The translations under genes were made by a program, and so were the position numbers. A stretch of DNA of 23,317 nt from Selenomonadaceae bacterium (GTDB lineage: Bacteria > Bacillota > Negativicutes > Selenomonadales > Selenomonadaceae), in contig JAEEGN010000157.1 in assembly GCA_016280345.1 (NCBI GenBank), positions 1 to 23,317 of the forward strand. Reading direction: 5' to 3'. The notes beneath the pieces are model-generated. The model made no database searches. It saw only the letters and a list, made by a program, of their open reading frames with translations, and was not told where the DNA came from. Positions 1-7,799 of this stretch are shown here, piece after piece. The first letter of the stretch is position 1. Each line of letters begins with the position of its first letter.

Positions 1-36
1 AAGATGGTCTACGCCAAGAACGTGAAACTTGCTCAT
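1..36 (-). CDS. mce: methylmalonyl-CoA epimerase, N-terminal 12 codons (cut by window start)
   Basis: Only the first 12 codons are visible, reading MSKFHVLGVDHL. The V-D-H near the N-terminus is typical of methylmalonyl-CoA epimerases of the glyoxalase/VOC superfamily, where the His is a metal ligand. The ATG at 36 is preceded by GGGAGG about seven bases upstream. It lies 83 bp after the meaB stop, on the same strand. Epimerase commonly follows mutase and MeaB, converting (R)- to (S)-methylmalonyl-CoA, so context and the short peptide agree. The call rests on few residues plus synteny. Confidence 0.72.
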   Translation of the reverse strand, partial: MSKFHVLGVDHL

Positions 37-119
37 GTGAAAACCTCCCATTTTCTTATTATTTTTGGAACAGCCACACGCGCAGGGCTGTATGGCCATT
101 TTCCATCCACGATGTTTTC

Positions 120-1058
120 TCATTTCAGCATACTCTCCATGACCTCACCGACAACCGAATAGGGATCCGTCTTGCGCGCCTTGATGTCCTCAACGTACTG
201 GTCGAGCTTGCCGTTCTCCACAATGCGCTGGCGGATGTACGAACCAATGCGGCCGTCCAGGAGGTCCAGCATTTCATTTTTCGTCCGTTCGGTACGCCTT
301 ACAGTCAATTGCCCGTTGCCCTCGATGTAATCGTGATGCTTCTTGAAAGTATCGACAATCTCGGTGATGCCCTGATTCTGGTTGGCGACTGCCTTCAGGA
401 TCGGCGGACGCCAATCCTTCATGACGCCGTCCAGATCGAGCATCATGTTGAGCTCGGTCATGAGTTTGTCCGCGCCGTCGTGGTCGGCCTTGTTGATGGT
501 GAAGATGTCACCGATCTCAAGGATACCGGCCTTGATGGCCTGGATGTCATCACCCATGCCCGGAATCAGAACGACCATTGTCGTATCAGCGGCTTTCACG
601 ATATCGACCTCGGACTGCCCGACGCCGACAGTCTCTACGAAGATGACGTCCACGCCGAAAGCGTCCATAGCCTTCACGGCGTCCGCCGTCTTGTGGGAAA
701 GTCCGCCCAGGCTGCCACGGGTTCCCATGCTGCGGATGAACACGCCCTCGTCAAGGGTGAGACTGTTCATGCGGATGCGGTCTCCGAGGATCGCGCCGCC
801 CGAAAACGGGCTGCTGGGGTCAATTGCGATGATACCGACGGTCTTGCCGCGCTGGCGGTATTCTTTCGCCAGCTTGTCAGTGAGCGTGCTTTTCCCGGCA
901 CCCGGAGGACCCGTCACGCCGAGAACATACGCATGACCTGTGTGCGGATAGAGCGTCTTCATGATCTCCGTCGCGTTCTCATGCTCGTTCTCAATAGCCG
1001 TGATGGCTTTCGACAGCGCGAAACGGTTCCCATTCAGCAGCTCCTCTGCGATGTTCAT
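120..1058 (-). CDS. meaB: MeaB/ArgK-type G3E GTPase, methylmalonyl-CoA mutase chaperone
   Basis: This 312-residue protein is a P-loop GTPase that, in its family, gates delivery of intact adenosylcobalamin to methylmalonyl-CoA mutase and protects the enzyme from inactivation. Visible motifs are the Walker A loop GPPGAGKST (residues 50-58), the acidic stretch IDPSSPFSGGAILGDR (79-94), the Walker B/switch region ETVGVGQSE (142-150) and the guanine-specifying NKAD (189-192). The C-terminal part is charged and probably helical, as expected for the dimerisation arm. Length fits the family (about 310-330). The ATG at 1058 has a modest GGGTGG Shine-Dalgarno. It lies 84 bp after the mutase small subunit, with a hairpin in that gap. 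Older annotations call this family LAO/AO transport ATPase; the mutase context argues against that name. Confidence 0.95.
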   Translation of the reverse strand: MNIAEELLNGNRFALSKAITAIENEHENATEIMKTLYPHTGHAYVLGVTGPPGAGKSTLTDKLAKEYRQRGKTVGIIAIDPSSPFSGGAILGDRIRMNSLTLDEGVFIRSMGTRGSLGGLSHKTADAVKAMDAFGVDVIFVETVGVGQSEVDIVKAADTTMVVLIPGMGDDIQAIKAGILEIGDIFTINKADHDGADKLMTELNMMLDLDGVMKDWRPPILKAVANQNQGITEIVDTFKKHHDYIEGNGQLTVRRTERTKNEMLDLLDGRIGSYIRQRIVENGKLDQYVEDIKARKTDPYSVVGEVMESMLK

Positions 1059-1093
1059 AGTTGCACCACCCTTGGGAAGTAAGAGTATAAAGG

Positions 1094-1127
1094 TTGCCCT
1101 CTAAGAATAAAGATTCAAAGAGGGCAA
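1094..1127 (-). other. intercistronic hairpin between mutase small subunit and meaB
   Basis: TTGCCCTCT (1094-1102) and AGAGGGCAA (1119-1127) form a perfect 9-bp stem with a 16-base loop in the 84-bp gap between the mutase small subunit and meaB. On the transcribed strand the second arm is followed by CCTTTATA, so it lacks the long U-run of an efficient terminator. It may stabilise the upstream mRNA or reduce read-through to meaB and mce; the function is inferred. Confidence 0.5.
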
Positions 1128-1142
1128 TCTTCTTAAACCGTC

Positions 1143-1532
1143 TTATTTCACGTTCGCCTTGATGAAATCAACAATCGCCGTGGTCGGAGTGCCCGGCGTG
1201 AAGACCTCGGCAATGCCGGCCTCTTTCAGAGCCGGGATATCCCCTTCGGGGATAACGCCGCCGCCGATGATCAGGGTGTCTTTCATGCCCTTCTCACGGA
1301 CCAGGTTGACAACCTTCGGGAACAGGTGCGGATGAGCACCGGAAAGGATGCTCATGGCAACCACGTTGACGTCTTCCTGCATGGCAGCCTCAGCAATCTG
1401 CTCCGGCGTCTGACGAAGACCGGTGTAGACAACCTCGAAACCAGCATCACGGAGAGCGCGGGCAACGACCTTCGCGCCGCGATCATGACCATCCAGGCCC
1501 GGTTTTGCAACTAATACTTTGATTTTATCCAT
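1143..1532 (-). CDS. methylmalonyl-CoA mutase small subunit (B12-binding domain protein)
   Basis: This 129-residue protein is a stand-alone cobalamin-binding domain. It holds the base-off/His-on signature DGHDRG (residues 14-19, His16 being the likely lower axial ligand to cobalt), the SIL motif (61-63) and the glycine-rich GGG (90-92) that lines the nucleotide-tail pocket. Length and sequence match the small subunits of split mutases of Archaea, Clostridia and Negativicutes, which correspond to the C-terminal domain of single-chain mutases. GGAGGG precedes the ATG at 1532. It starts 28 bp after the large subunit stop, so the two are co-transcribed and form the active mutase. Confidence 0.95.
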   Translation of the reverse strand: MDKIKVLVAKPGLDGHDRGAKVVARALRDAGFEVVYTGLRQTPEQIAEAAMQEDVNVVAMSILSGAHPHLFPKVVNLVREKGMKDTLIIGGGVIPEGDIPALKEAGIAEVFTPGTPTTAIVDFIKANVK

Positions 1533-1560
1533 TTTTAGATTCCCTCCAACTCTCGCTTAA

Positions 1561-3237
1561 TTAAAGGCTAACATGAGCCTCATAGAGGCCGAACACTTCG
1601 CGCATAACGTTGCAGATCTCGCCAAGGGTAGCATAGGTCTTGACGGCCTTCAGGATATGCGGCATAAGGTTCTCTTTCTCGTTCTTGCAGGCGTCCTTCA
1701 ACTCGGCCAGAGCAGCCTTGACAGCTTCGTTGTCGCGGCCCTTGGTCATCTTGTTGATGGGCTTGCCAGCCTTCAGATCAGCCAGCTTCTTGCACTGCTC
1801 GACACCAACGGAAGCATCGACTTTGAGGAGGCCCTTCGGCGGCTCTTCTTCCATCGTGTACTCGTTGACACCGACGATGATGCGACGCTTGTTCTCGACG
1901 TCCATCTGCCACTTGTAGGCGCTATCCTGGATTTCCTTCTGGATGTAGCCCTTCTCGATAGCAGCAACGGCGCCGCCGAGCTCGTCGATCTTCTTGATGT
2001 AGTCCCAGGCCTCTTTCTCGATGCGGTCGGTCATGGCCTCAACATAGTAGGAGCCGGCCAGCGGATCGATGACATCGGCAAGACCCGACTCGTTCGCGAC
2101 AATCTGCTGGGTGCGGAGAGCGATCGTAACGGATTCCTGCGTCGGCAGAGCGAGCGCCTCATCGCGGGAATTCGTGTGGAGGGACTGCGTGCCGCCCATG
2201 ACAGCCGCAGCCGTCTGGAGCGCAACGCGGATGATGTTGTTGTTCGGCTGCTGGGCCGTCAGCATCGAGCCGGCAGTCTGCGTGTGGACGCGGAGCATCA
2301 TGGACTTCGGCTTCTTCGCACCGAAGCGCTCCTTCATGACCTTCGCCCAGACGCGGCGGGAAGCGCGGAACTTCGCAACCTCTTCCAGAACGTTGTTGTG
2401 CGCGTTCCAGAAGAAGGACAGGCGGCCAGCGAAATCATCGACATCCATGCCAGCCTTGATGGCGGCATCAACGTAAGCGATACCATCGGCGATGGTGAAC
2501 GCGATTTCCTGGGAAGCCGTGGAACCAGCCTCACGGATGTGGTAGCCGGAGATGGAGATCGTGTTCCACTTCGGCACGTTCTTCGAGCAATACTCAAAGA
2601 TGTTGGTGATAATCCGCATGGACGGCTTCGGCGGGAAGATGTAAGTGCCGCGGGCAGCATACTCTTTCAGGATGTCGTTCTGGATCGTACCGCGGAGCTG
2701 ATCGGCAGGAACGCCCTGCTCTTCAGCAACAGCGATGTACATGGAAAGGAGAACCGAAGCAGGAGCATTGATCGTCATGGACGTCGAAACCTTGCCGAGG
2801 TCGATCTGATCGAACAGAACTTCCATGTCAGCGAGAGAGTCGATAGCAACGCCGACCTTGCCGACTTCGCCTTCGGAAATCGGATCGTCGGAGTCATAGC
2901 CGATCTGCGTCGGAAGGTCGAAAGCGCAGGAAAGACCAGTGCCGCCATTGGCAATCAGATAGCGATAGCGCTCATTGGAAGCCTTCGCCGTGGAGAAACC
3001 AGCGTACATACGCATCGTCCAGAAACGGCCGCGATACATGGTCGGCTGGACGCCGCGGGTGAACGGATACTCTCCCGGGAAGCCAATCTCGTCGGTGTAA
3101 GCCTCGACACCCTTGATGTCAAGCGGCGTGTAGAGGCGCTGCTCCGGCAGATGAGCGCGCTCCGGGTTCTTGGCGACTACTTTAGCCACCGCAGCTTCGT
3201 ACTTTTCCAGCTCAGCTTTGATTTTCTCATTGCTCAT
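1561..3237 (-). CDS. methylmalonyl-CoA mutase large (catalytic) subunit
   Basis: This 558-residue catalytic TIM-barrel subunit interconverts succinyl-CoA and (R)-methylmalonyl-CoA by an adenosylcobalamin radical mechanism. Family motifs are clear: RGVQPTMYRGRFWTMR (residues 61-76), the substrate-pocket stretch GTGLSCAFDLPTQIGYDSD (99-117), and a later HTQTAGSMLTAQQPNNN segment. The B12 domain is missing from this chain and is encoded by the next gene, which explains the roughly 560-residue length. GGAGGG lies upstream of the ATG at 3237. It follows the CoA-transferase by 72 bp on the same strand. The related isobutyryl-CoA or ethylmalonyl-CoA mutases are less likely given the MeaB, epimerase and CoA-transferase neighbours. 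Confidence 0.96.
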   Translation of the reverse strand: MSNEKIKAELEKYEAAVAKVVAKNPERAHLPEQRLYTPLDIKGVEAYTDEIGFPGEYPFTRGVQPTMYRGRFWTMRMYAGFSTAKASNERYRYLIANGGTGLSCAFDLPTQIGYDSDDPISEGEVGKVGVAIDSLADMEVLFDQIDLGKVSTSMTINAPASVLLSMYIAVAEEQGVPADQLRGTIQNDILKEYAARGTYIFPPKPSMRIITNIFEYCSKNVPKWNTISISGYHIREAGSTASQEIAFTIADGIAYVDAAIKAGMDVDDFAGRLSFFWNAHNNVLEEVAKFRASRRVWAKVMKERFGAKKPKSMMLRVHTQTAGSMLTAQQPNNNIIRVALQTAAAVMGGTQSLHTNSRDEALALPTQESVTIALRTQQIVANESGLADVIDPLAGSYYVEAMTDRIEKEAWDYIKKIDELGGAVAAIEKGYIQKEIQDSAYKWQMDVENKRRIIVGVNEYTMEEEPPKGLLKVDASVGVEQCKKLADLKAGKPINKMTKGRDNEAVKAALAELKDACKNEKENLMPHILKAVKTYATLGEICNVMREVFGLYEAHVSL

Positions 3238-3309
3238 AATTAGTTTTACCCTCCTATTTTTATTTGTTCGTCAAAACCGGTGATGAAATCCTCTATGGGC
3301 AAGCCCTGT

Positions 3310-4830
3310 TTATTTTACCTTCATCGAGCCGGTCTCGGCGAGCCTTACATGGAAGCTCAGAGCCTCTTTCAGGATATGCGGCGTATGGGCAACGCCCTTC
3401 TTCATCGTCGCTTCCAAAGCTCTGTCATAGTAGTCCTTGAGCAACGGCTTGTAGTCCGGATGCGCGCAGTTCTCGATGATGAGTTTCGCACGCTCACGCG
3501 GGCAGACACCGCGCAGATCCGCAACGCCCTGCTCAGTGACGATGGCGTCAACGACCTGCTGGCCGTGGTCAACGTGCGAGACGAACGGAACGATCGAGGA
3601 GATGTCGCCGTTCTTCGCCGTGGACTGGGTCAGGAAGATGGTCAGGAAGCCGTTCCGGGCGAAGTCGCCGGAGCCGCCGATACCGTTCATCATACGGGTA
3701 CCGTTGACCAGAGTGGAATTGATGTTGCCGTAGATGTCGGCCTCGATCGCGGTGTTCATCGCGATGACGCCCAGACGACGGACAACTTCCGGGTTGTTGG
3801 AGATTTCCTGCGGACGGAGCATGATCTTCTTCTTGTACTTCTCGATGTTCTCGTAGAAGCGCTTCTGCCCATCCGGGGACGGAGTCAGCGACGTGCCGGA
3901 CGCGAAGTCGAGTTTGCCGGCGTCGATCATGTCGAAAATGCCATCCTGAATGACCTCGGTGTAAACGGTCAGGTGCTCGTACTTGGAGCTCACGAAGCCC
4001 GACAGAGCCGCGTTCGCGACGTTGCCGACACCAGACTGCAGCGGCAGCAGGTTTTGCGGCATACGGCCCGCCTTGACCTCGCCATCCAGGAAGTCAATGA
4101 GGTTGCCCGCCATCTTCTTGGCCACGTCATCCACCGCTGCCAGCGGACGAACCTTGTCGGTGATGTCCGTCGGGACGATGAACTTGATCTTGGCCGGATC
4201 GCACGGAATGAACGGCGTACCGATACGGGTATCGGGCCGGACAACCGGAATCGGGAGACGATACGGAGGATCGAGCGGAACATAGATGTCATGCATCCCC
4301 TCGAGAGCCAGCGGCTGGGAGGTGTTGACCTCGACGATAACGACGTCAGCAGTCGCCACGTAGGACGGAGCGTTGCCGACCGAAGTCGTCGGAATGATGT
4401 TGCCCTCTTCCGTAATCGCGGCAGCCTCGACGATAGCGACGTCGATCTTGTTGCCCTTCATGAAGCCGTAACGGGCCATCTGCGCGGAAGCGGAAAGGTC
4501 AAGATCGCAGTACGAGACCTCGCCCGTATTGATCGCTTTCTGCATGTCCTTATTCGTCTGATAAGGCATACGGAAATCGATACCCTTGACCGCAGACAAC
4601 TCACCGTCGAGCTCAGGGCCGACCGAAGCGCCCGTCCAGAGATTGATCTTGAACGGAGTCTTCCTCATGCGCTCTGCCAGCGCGAGCGGAACCGCCTTCG
4701 GATAGCCCGACGGCGTGAATCCGCTGGTACCGATGCTCATGCCCGGCTTAATGAACGCCGCGGCCTCTTCCGCCGAGACGATCTTAGCCCGTAAATCTTT
4801 GTTACGCACGCGATCGGTGATGTCAATCAT
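3310..4830 (-). CDS. succinate/acyl-CoA CoA-transferase (acetyl-CoA hydrolase/transferase family)
   Basis: This 506-residue protein belongs to the Cat1/AarC/ScpC class I CoA-transferases. The catalytic glutamate is probably Glu292 in YTEVIQDG, matching Glu294 of AarC by motif. Other family features are GVGNVANAALSGF (267-279), the oxyanion and CoA-loop segment GIGGSGDFARNG (383-394), and VDHGQQVVDAIVTEQGVADLRG (420-441). As first gene of the mutase operon it most likely moves CoA between succinate and propionyl-CoA (or acetyl-CoA), feeding succinyl-CoA to the mutase without ATP cost. Specificity cannot be read from sequence: succinyl-CoA:acetate and propionyl-CoA:succinate transferases look alike. 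AAAGGAGG sits seven bases before the ATG at 4830. The operon promoter and a long leader lie upstream. Confidence 0.9.
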   Translation of the reverse strand: MIDITDRVRNKDLRAKIVSAEEAAAFIKPGMSIGTSGFTPSGYPKAVPLALAERMRKTPFKINLWTGASVGPELDGELSAVKGIDFRMPYQTNKDMQKAINTGEVSYCDLDLSASAQMARYGFMKGNKIDVAIVEAAAITEEGNIIPTTSVGNAPSYVATADVVIVEVNTSQPLALEGMHDIYVPLDPPYRLPIPVVRPDTRIGTPFIPCDPAKIKFIVPTDITDKVRPLAAVDDVAKKMAGNLIDFLDGEVKAGRMPQNLLPLQSGVGNVANAALSGFVSSKYEHLTVYTEVIQDGIFDMIDAGKLDFASGTSLTPSPDGQKRFYENIEKYKKKIMLRPQEISNNPEVVRRLGVIAMNTAIEADIYGNINSTLVNGTRMMNGIGGSGDFARNGFLTIFLTQSTAKNGDISSIVPFVSHVDHGQQVVDAIVTEQGVADLRGVCPRERAKLIIENCAHPDYKPLLKDYYDRALEATMKKGVAHTPHILKEALSFHVRLAETGSMKVK

Positions 4831-4839
4831 TAAAAAACC

Positions 4840-4982
4840 TCCTTTAATTTCAGACCGTGACCGGCCTGTTATTTTGACGCTCAGCCAACCCGCCGGCGAA
4901 CCCGGCTCCAGGGTCCTCTGCCCTACCCACCCGGTAGGGATAAAGCAGCGGCGATGATGTCTTTCACGTCAAGTTTATTCAT
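4840..4982 (-). promoter_or_regulatory. structured 5' leader of the CoA-transferase/mutase operon (candidate cis-regulatory RNA)
   Basis: About 150 bases separate the predicted transcription start (near 4981) from the CoA-transferase ATG. In the transcript, TTGACG (4972-4967) can pair with CGTCAA (4879-4874), closing a domain of about 100 bases. Inside it a perfect 7-bp stem CCCTACC/GGTAGGG spans 4921-4939, and GGACCC/GGGTTC plus AGCC/GGCT pairings are possible. There is no U-run, so any control would more likely act on translation or stability. I could not match it to cobalamin, TPP, SAM, glycine or T-box consensus elements. The pairing was found by eye. Confidence 0.45.
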
Positions 4983-4987
4983 GTTTT

Positions 4988-5016
4988 AGTCTACCACTCG
5001 ACGGCCTCATAGTCAA
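4988..5016 (-). promoter_or_regulatory. promoter of the CoA-transferase/methylmalonyl-CoA mutase operon
   Basis: On the minus strand, TTGACT (5016-5011) and TAGACT (4993-4988) are separated by exactly 17 bases, a good sigma-70/SigA arrangement. Predicted transcription starts near 4981, about 150 bases before the CoA-transferase ATG. Confidence 0.7.
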
Positions 5017-5044
5017 GATGATACCGGCAATTCTTCTTCGTATT

Positions 5045-5062
5045 TTTTGACAATTTTCACAA
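5045..5062. promoter_or_regulatory. possible Rex-like operator
   Basis: TTTTGACAATTTTCACAA is an imperfect inverted repeat matching 14 of 18 positions of the Rex (NADH/NAD+ sensor) consensus TTGTGAAATATTTCACAA; the right half is perfect. It lies about 30 bp upstream of the -35 element of the CoA-transferase operon, whereas Rex sites usually overlap the promoter. No rex gene is in the window, so this is tentative. Confidence 0.25.
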
Positions 5063-5163
5063 AAGGGATCCCGTCTTTTCGCGTGAAACGGGCATCCTAT
5101 ATGTTGATGGATTCTTCTATGTTATTTCTCTATAAATACTATATAGGGACGGCATGAAAAATG

Positions 5164-5190
5164 AAAAACCGCCTTGAAAAAGGCGGTTTT
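5164..5190 (-). terminator. terminator of the valS-folC-O-antigen ligase operon
   Basis: A perfect 11-bp stem (5165-5175 with 5180-5190, AAAACCGCCTT/AAGGCGGTTTT) has a 4-base loop. In the minus direction it is followed by a T-rich run (TTTTTCATTTTTC). It begins 48 bp after the O-antigen ligase stop. Confidence 0.85.
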
Positions 5191-5238
5191 CAGCGGGAAG
5201 GCGCGGCACCCGGCCGGACGGCGGGTAGGTCTTTCCGC

Positions 5239-6480
5239 CTATCCTTTTTCGTCCGCCGTTTCCTCCGGCAGGGGGGCGGCAAGGGCGAAGGTCATCCAGA
5301 GGAGCATCGAAGTCGGAATGTTGAAGATCACGTCATCGGTGAGGCCCCCCAGGGCCACCGTGGCCAGGGCCAGCCCCAGTCCCAGCCGGAAGGAGGTCAG
5401 GAAGGAAGAGGCGCCGGTGAGTCCCCGCCGCAGGGAGGAAACCATCACCCCGAAGAAGGCCGCGCACCAGGCCAGAGCCCCCGGCACGCCGATCTCCGCC
5501 GCGTAGTTGAGATAGACGTTATGGGCGTGGACGATCATCACCGCCGGATCGTTGATGTAAAAGTCATAAGCGGGATAGACCATCCAGTAGGCGCCCCAGC
5601 CGATGCCCAGCAGCGGATGGTCAAAGATCATGTCCAGGGTGCTCTCCCAGAGGGCGAGGCGCATCTCCGCCGAGGTGTCGGCGGTGGTGAAGGCCGAGGC
5701 CAGACGCTCCGCCAGCAGCGGGTCGAGGAGCAGGGCGGCGCCGCCCACCGCCAGGCACCCCAGCAGCACCCGCCAGTCCCGGAAGACGCCGTACAGCGCC
5801 AGTACCGCCGCCACAGCCAGGCAGGCCCCCCGGGCGTAGGTCATGGCCAGGCAGGCCGCCAGCGCCAGGATGCCGCCGCCCAGCAGGAGACGCGTCGTCC
5901 GGTCCCGGGCGTCGAGGAAGAAGGCGAAGGCCAGGGCGATGGCTTCGTCGAGATAGCCGGCCAGGATATTGGGATTCTCCCAGGTGGAAAAGACGCGTTT
6001 GCGAAGCTCGGGGAAGGCGTTGCCGTCCACCCACTTCATGTCGCTGATGTCGATGCCGAAAATGAACTGGTAAAAACCATAAGCCACGACGAGAACCGCC
6101 GCCAGCGTCAGCGCCTCCACCACCCGGCGAAGCTGTTCCTCCTCCCGCACCAGTTGCCCGGTCAGGAGATAGGTCAGAAGATAGACGCCCACCAGATTGA
6201 TATAGTTGTAGAAGCTGAAGAACCGGTCCGGCGATACGGCGATGGAAGCGGCGCCGAGGAGCGCGAAGAGAAGCAGGGGGACATCCGGGGGCAGGCGGCG
6301 GAACCGGACCTCCGGATCCATCCGCCAGCGGACGAGCCAGAGGGCGACGCCGGCAAGCAGGGAAACGACGGCGGCCGTCGGCGAGAGGGCGATGAAGAAG
6401 GCCGCCGCCAGCAGGGCGTAGAAGTTGATCTGCTCCAGCCACAGGAGGTTCTTCTTTCGCCGCAAAGCCTCATGATCCAT
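5239..6480 (-). CDS. O-antigen ligase/polymerase family membrane protein (Wzy_C/WaaL-like)
   Basis: This 413-residue, very hydrophobic protein has roughly ten predicted membrane segments. The conserved periplasmic-loop region of the Wzy_C family is visible: STWENPNILAGYL (165-177), HPLLGIGWGAYW (288-299) and HAHNVYLNYAAEIGVPGA (318-335), with His318 and His320 of the HAHN motif as likely functional residues. Such proteins join or polymerise undecaprenyl-linked glycans at the outer face of the inner membrane. Ligase and polymerase cannot be told apart from sequence. It starts 3 bp after folC, so it is translated from the valS transcript; GAGGTGATG inside the folC end serves as Shine-Dalgarno. 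No lipopolysaccharide cluster surrounds it. Confidence 0.85.
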   Translation of the reverse strand: MDHEALRRKKNLLWLEQINFYALLAAAFFIALSPTAAVVSLLAGVALWLVRWRMDPEVRFRRLPPDVPLLLFALLGAASIAVSPDRFFSFYNYINLVGVYLLTYLLTGQLVREEEQLRRVVEALTLAAVLVVAYGFYQFIFGIDISDMKWVDGNAFPELRKRVFSTWENPNILAGYLDEAIALAFAFFLDARDRTTRLLLGGGILALAACLAMTYARGACLAVAAVLALYGVFRDWRVLLGCLAVGGAALLLDPLLAERLASAFTTADTSAEMRLALWESTLDMIFDHPLLGIGWGAYWMVYPAYDFYINDPAVMIVHAHNVYLNYAAEIGVPGALAWCAAFFGVMVSSLRRGLTGASSFLTSFRLGLGLALATVALGGLTDDVIFNIPTSMLLWMTFALAAPLPEETADEKG

Positions 6481-6483
6481 GCA

Positions 6484-7794
6484 TCACATCACCTCGTTTT
6501 CCCGCTTCGCCAGAAGGAGCCGCCGCAACGGACCAATGAGATAGAGGGAGCCCGCCGCTACCAGGAGCCTGCTGCCCCCGGCCAGTTCCAACGACCGCGC
6601 CAGCGCCCGGGAGATGTCCGCTTCGGCTACCGCCCCATGATCGGCCAGCCGATCCGCCAGTTCCGCCGCCGTCAGCGCCCGGGAGGAATCCGGCTGCGCC
6701 GCCACGATCCGGTCCCCGGGGCGGAGCAGATTTTTCAGGATACCGTCCACGTCCTTGTCCCGCAGGATGCCCAGCAGGAACACCCGATCGGCGCCGGGAT
6801 AGCAGGCGTCGAGGGCCGCCGCCAGCGCCGCCGCCCCCGCCGGGTTATGGGCACCGTCCACGCGGATGGTCTGCCCCGGCAGGCTCATATCCTCGAACCG
6901 GCCCGGCCACGCCGCGTCCGCCAGGGCCGCCCGCACCGCCGCGACCGTCACCCGCGGTTCGCTTTTCCCGAGCAACGCCGCCGCCATCACCGCCAGAGCG
7001 CTGTTCGCCACCTGGAAGGGGCCCAGCAGCCGCAGCCCGTAAGTGAGATTGCCAAGGTCGTCGGCCTGCGCGTCAAAGGCAACCGTCTGCCGCGCTCCGT
7101 CGAAGCCGCGGAAAGCGGCCCGAAAATCCCCGCCCAAAACGCGAAGCGGCGCGTCCTTCTCCGCCGCCGTCCGGCGGATGACGTCCAGCGGCATTCCCGT
7201 CGCCCCGGTCACCACCGGCACACCCGACTTGATGATGCCGGCCTTGTGGTGGGCAACGCCTTCCAGCGTGCCGTCGCAGCGGTCGGCGTGCTCCAGGCTG
7301 ACGTTGGTGATGACGGACAGCACCGGCGTGATGACGTTCGTCGAGTCCAGCAGGCCGCCGAGGCCCACCTCGATGACGGCGTACTCCGCCCCGGCTTCGG
7401 CGAACCAGAGGAAGGCCAGGGCCGTCAGCGCCTCGAACTGGGTCGGGCACTCGTCGCCCTCGGCCACCATCCGCTCCGCCGCCTGCCGCACCGCCGTCAG
7501 ACAACGGGCGAAATCCGCCTCGCTGATTTCCGTCCCGTCCAGTTGGCAGCGCTCCGTATAGGAAACGAGATGGGGCGAGATATAGAGACCGGTCCGCAGC
7601 CCCGCCTGCCGGAGGATGGCCGCCAGCATGGCCGAGACCGATCCCTTGCCGTTGGTGCCGGTGACGTGGATCGTCTTATACCGCCGCTCGGGATGGCCGA
7701 GCAGCTCCGTCAGCCGCCGGATCCGTGAAAGGCCCAGCCGGATGCCGAAGGCGTTGAGTTCCTCCAGCCAGGCCAGCGATTCTTGATAATTCAT
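6484..7794 (-). CDS. folC: bifunctional folylpolyglutamate synthase/dihydrofolate synthase
   Basis: This 436-residue Mur-ligase-family enzyme adds glutamate to folates (and to dihydropteroate in bifunctional members) in the cytoplasm. The N-terminal ATP-binding loop GTNGKGS (46-52) and SPHLVSYTER (73-82) are diagnostic; later DGAHNPAGAAAL matches the family's C-terminal ligase domain. The ATG at 7794 lies 5 bp after the valS stop. A GTG at 7803, overlapping the valS TGA, would add three residues and is a possible alternative. The reading frame stays open far upstream inside valS, but that part has no homology-like features and is a high-GC shadow. The valS-folC order is common in Firmicutes. 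Confidence 0.95.
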   Translation of the reverse strand: MNYQESLAWLEELNAFGIRLGLSRIRRLTELLGHPERRYKTIHVTGTNGKGSVSAMLAAILRQAGLRTGLYISPHLVSYTERCQLDGTEISEADFARCLTAVRQAAERMVAEGDECPTQFEALTALAFLWFAEAGAEYAVIEVGLGGLLDSTNVITPVLSVITNVSLEHADRCDGTLEGVAHHKAGIIKSGVPVVTGATGMPLDVIRRTAAEKDAPLRVLGGDFRAAFRGFDGARQTVAFDAQADDLGNLTYGLRLLGPFQVANSALAVMAAALLGKSEPRVTVAAVRAALADAAWPGRFEDMSLPGQTIRVDGAHNPAGAAALAAALDACYPGADRVFLLGILRDKDVDGILKNLLRPGDRIVAAQPDSSRALTAAELADRLADHGAVAEADISRALARSLELAGGSRLLVAAGSLYLIGPLRRLLLAKRENEVM

Positions 7795-7799
7795 GGGAT

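Noticed and set aside
4840..4982. Cobalamin riboswitch in front of the B12-dependent operon
   Set aside because: The conserved GCCACTG-type B12 box and the rest of the core could not be found, although the gene context suggested looking.
5075..5090. Second parS-like sequence upstream of the CoA-transferase operon
   Set aside because: Only 12 of 16 positions match and the palindrome is broken; a functional parS normally tolerates few changes.
5161..7728. 855-residue plus-strand open frame over the O-antigen ligase and folC
   Set aside because: It starts inside a terminator hairpin, is low-complexity and charged, and opposes two well-supported genes.
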